From contig NZ_CP147518.1 in NCBI RefSeq assembly GCF_037201965.1, forward strand, positions 2,231,001 through 2,295,000: 64,000 bases of DNA, given 5' to 3'. The DNA is from Spirosoma sp. SC4-14 (GTDB taxonomy: Bacteria > Bacteroidota > Bacteroidia > Cytophagales > Spirosomataceae). Positions 62,924-64,000 of the stretch are shown here, piece by piece (within the stretch, counting starts at the first letter, position 1; each line of letters starts with the position of its first letter). Under the pieces are notes generated by a model, which made no database searches, was not told the origin of the DNA, and saw nothing but the letters and a program-made list of their open reading frames with translations. The translations under genes and the position numbers were made by a program.

Positions 62924-62984
62924 TATATACAAGCTCCCCTATGGTGCGGAGACATAAGATTGGGCGACATAGAATTGACAAACA

Positions 62985-64000
62985 ATGAAAAATATAGATT
63001 CCAGAACGCATGTACGGGGCGAATCGGTGTATCTGGACGATATTCCGCTGATCCGAGGGACTTTGTTCGGAGCTGCATTTGGCTCGCCAGTAGCGCATGG
63101 TGTGATTAAAAAACTGGATTTATCGGCAGCGGAGGCTATGCCCGGCGTGGTCAAACTGTTCACGTACAAAGATGTAACGGGCGAAAATCAGATTGGTGGC
63201 ATCATTCCTGACGAGCCGTTGCTGGCCGAACAGCACGTCCACTACTGCGGCATGCCGATTGTATTTGTCGTGGCCGAAAGTGACGAGATCGCCCGTGCCG
63301 CCGTCAGGAAAATTACCGTCGACATCGATCCGTTACCCGTTATTACCGACCCTCGCGAAGCCCAGGCAAAAGGAGAATTGATTGTAAAGCCAAGGACCCA
63401 TAAACTGGGGGATACCACAATGGCCTGGGCGCAGTGTACGCATATTTTTGAAGGCCGAACGGAAACCAACGGGCAAGAGCACCTGTATATCGAAACCCAG
63501 GGAGCTTATGCCGTTCCGCAGGAGAATAACGGCATCAAACTCTACTCATCAACGCAGGGTCCTACGGCTGTGCAACGGGCCGTTAGTCGGTCGGTGGGGC
63601 TGGCTATGCACCAGATTGATGTCGATGTAACGCGGCTGGGTGGTGGGTTTGGTGGCAAAGAAGATCAGGCCAATATGTGGGCCGCTCTGTGTGCATTGGC
63701 GGCCCACGTACTCCGTAAGCCCGTTAAATATTCGCTGCACCGGATGGAAGATATGGCCATGACCGGCAAACGGCATCCCTATTCGTCGGACTTTAAAATC
63801 GGACTCGACGACGATCTGAAGATCATTGCCTACGAAGCTACGTTCTACCAGAATGCCGGTGCGGCTGCCGATCTGTCGCCAGCGGTGCTGGAGCGTACCT
63901 TGTTTCACTGCACTAATACCTATTTCATTCCGAATGTAACGGCCACGGCCTATAGCTGTCGGACACACCTACCGCCCAATACGGCGTTCCGGGGGTTCGG
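62985..64000 (+). CDS. xdhB: Xanthine dehydrogenase molybdopterin subunit, partial at window end
   Basis: Open from ATG 62985 (MKNIDSRTHVRGESVYLDDI) to the window edge with no stop, 338 codons visible. It contains LGGGFGGKEDQA, the molybdopterin motif, and IETQGAYAVP and other family strings. Together with xdhA it would oxidise hypoxanthine and xanthine to urate, the substrate of the cluster at 10-17 kb. The 3' part lies outside the window. Confidence 0.93.
   Translation, partial: MKNIDSRTHVRGESVYLDDIPLIRGTLFGAAFGSPVAHGVIKKLDLSAAEAMPGVVKLFTYKDVTGENQIGGIIPDEPLLAEQHVHYCGMPIVFVVAESDEIARAAVRKITVDIDPLPVITDPREAQAKGELIVKPRTHKLGDTTMAWAQCTHIFEGRTETNGQEHLYIETQGAYAVPQENNGIKLYSSTQGPTAVQRAVSRSVGLAMHQIDVDVTRLGGGFGGKEDQANMWAALCALAAHVLRKPVKYSLHRMEDMAMTGKRHPYSSDFKIGLDDDLKIIAYEATFYQNAGAAADLSPAVLERTLFHCTNTYFIPNVTATAYSCRTHLPPNTAFRGF

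Overview
The window looks like chromosomal DNA of a Bacteroidota bacterium, most likely an aerobic Cytophagales of the Spirosoma type. Supporting signs are TonB-dependent and beta-barrel outer-membrane proteins, GIN-domain and CHRD lipoprotein families, SusC-like carboxypeptidase-regulatory repeats, a LytS/LytTR regulatory pair, promoters fitting TTTG/TAnnTTTG, weak Shine-Dalgarno sequences, and GC near 50 percent. No rRNA, tRNA, phage or CRISPR was seen. The genus is an inference from overall feel, not from a search.

Layout. 0.7-10 kb: housekeeping and transport genes (ammonium transporter, XRE/IrrE-type regulator, aconitase, small lipoprotein). 10-17.4 kb: a purine-ring degradation cluster from urate to ureidoglycolate (uricase, HIU hydrolase, OHCU decarboxylase, allantoinase, allantoate amidohydrolase, ureidoglycine aminohydrolase) with a citrate-lyase-like aldolase that may take up the glyoxylate. 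17.6-24.2 kb: a zinc dehydrogenase, three urease maturation/nickel genes without urease itself, an acetyltransferase and topoisomerase I.

24.8-46.2 kb is the most interesting part: a large, apparently hybrid RiPP (ribosomally made, modified peptide) cluster, almost all on the + strand. It has a LytS/LytTR two-component pair, eight candidate precursor peptides (two of them, at 26827 and 33352, under 60 residues), a full-length LanB dehydratase without LanC, two radical SAM/SPASM enzymes, a prolyl-4-hydroxylase fused to what looks like a dead C39 peptidase domain, two glycosyltransferases, a C39-peptidase ABC exporter with an HlyD adaptor, a TonB-dependent receptor and a degenerate receiver protein. 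Four promoters in this cluster carry the same 30-bp direct-repeat operator (TTWGYCGAG-N12-TTRGTCTAA), each exactly 29 nt before the start of a -7-like box; this is the expected architecture for a LytTR regulon and ties the cluster together.

46.3-48.4 kb: an unsaturated-uronide pair (GH88, KduI) with a LacI-like operator. 48.8-60.2 kb: a complete reductive pyrimidine catabolic set (nucleoside hydrolase, NCS1 permease, PreT/PreA, dihydropyrimidinase, beta-ureidopropionase, aminotransferase, methylmalonate-semialdehyde dehydrogenase) next to an Lrp-type regulator. 60.3-64 kb: xanthine dehydrogenase subunits, separated by an IS200-like REP-associated transposase flanked by a 159-bp REP array in two nearly identical copies. 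Xanthine dehydrogenase would feed the urate cluster, so purine and pyrimidine salvage of nitrogen is the metabolic theme outside the RiPP locus.

Repeats: several gene ends carry long hairpins whose arms are themselves built from 7-9 bp words, and a 16-bp tandem repeat (eight perfect copies) sits just before the NCS1 permease.
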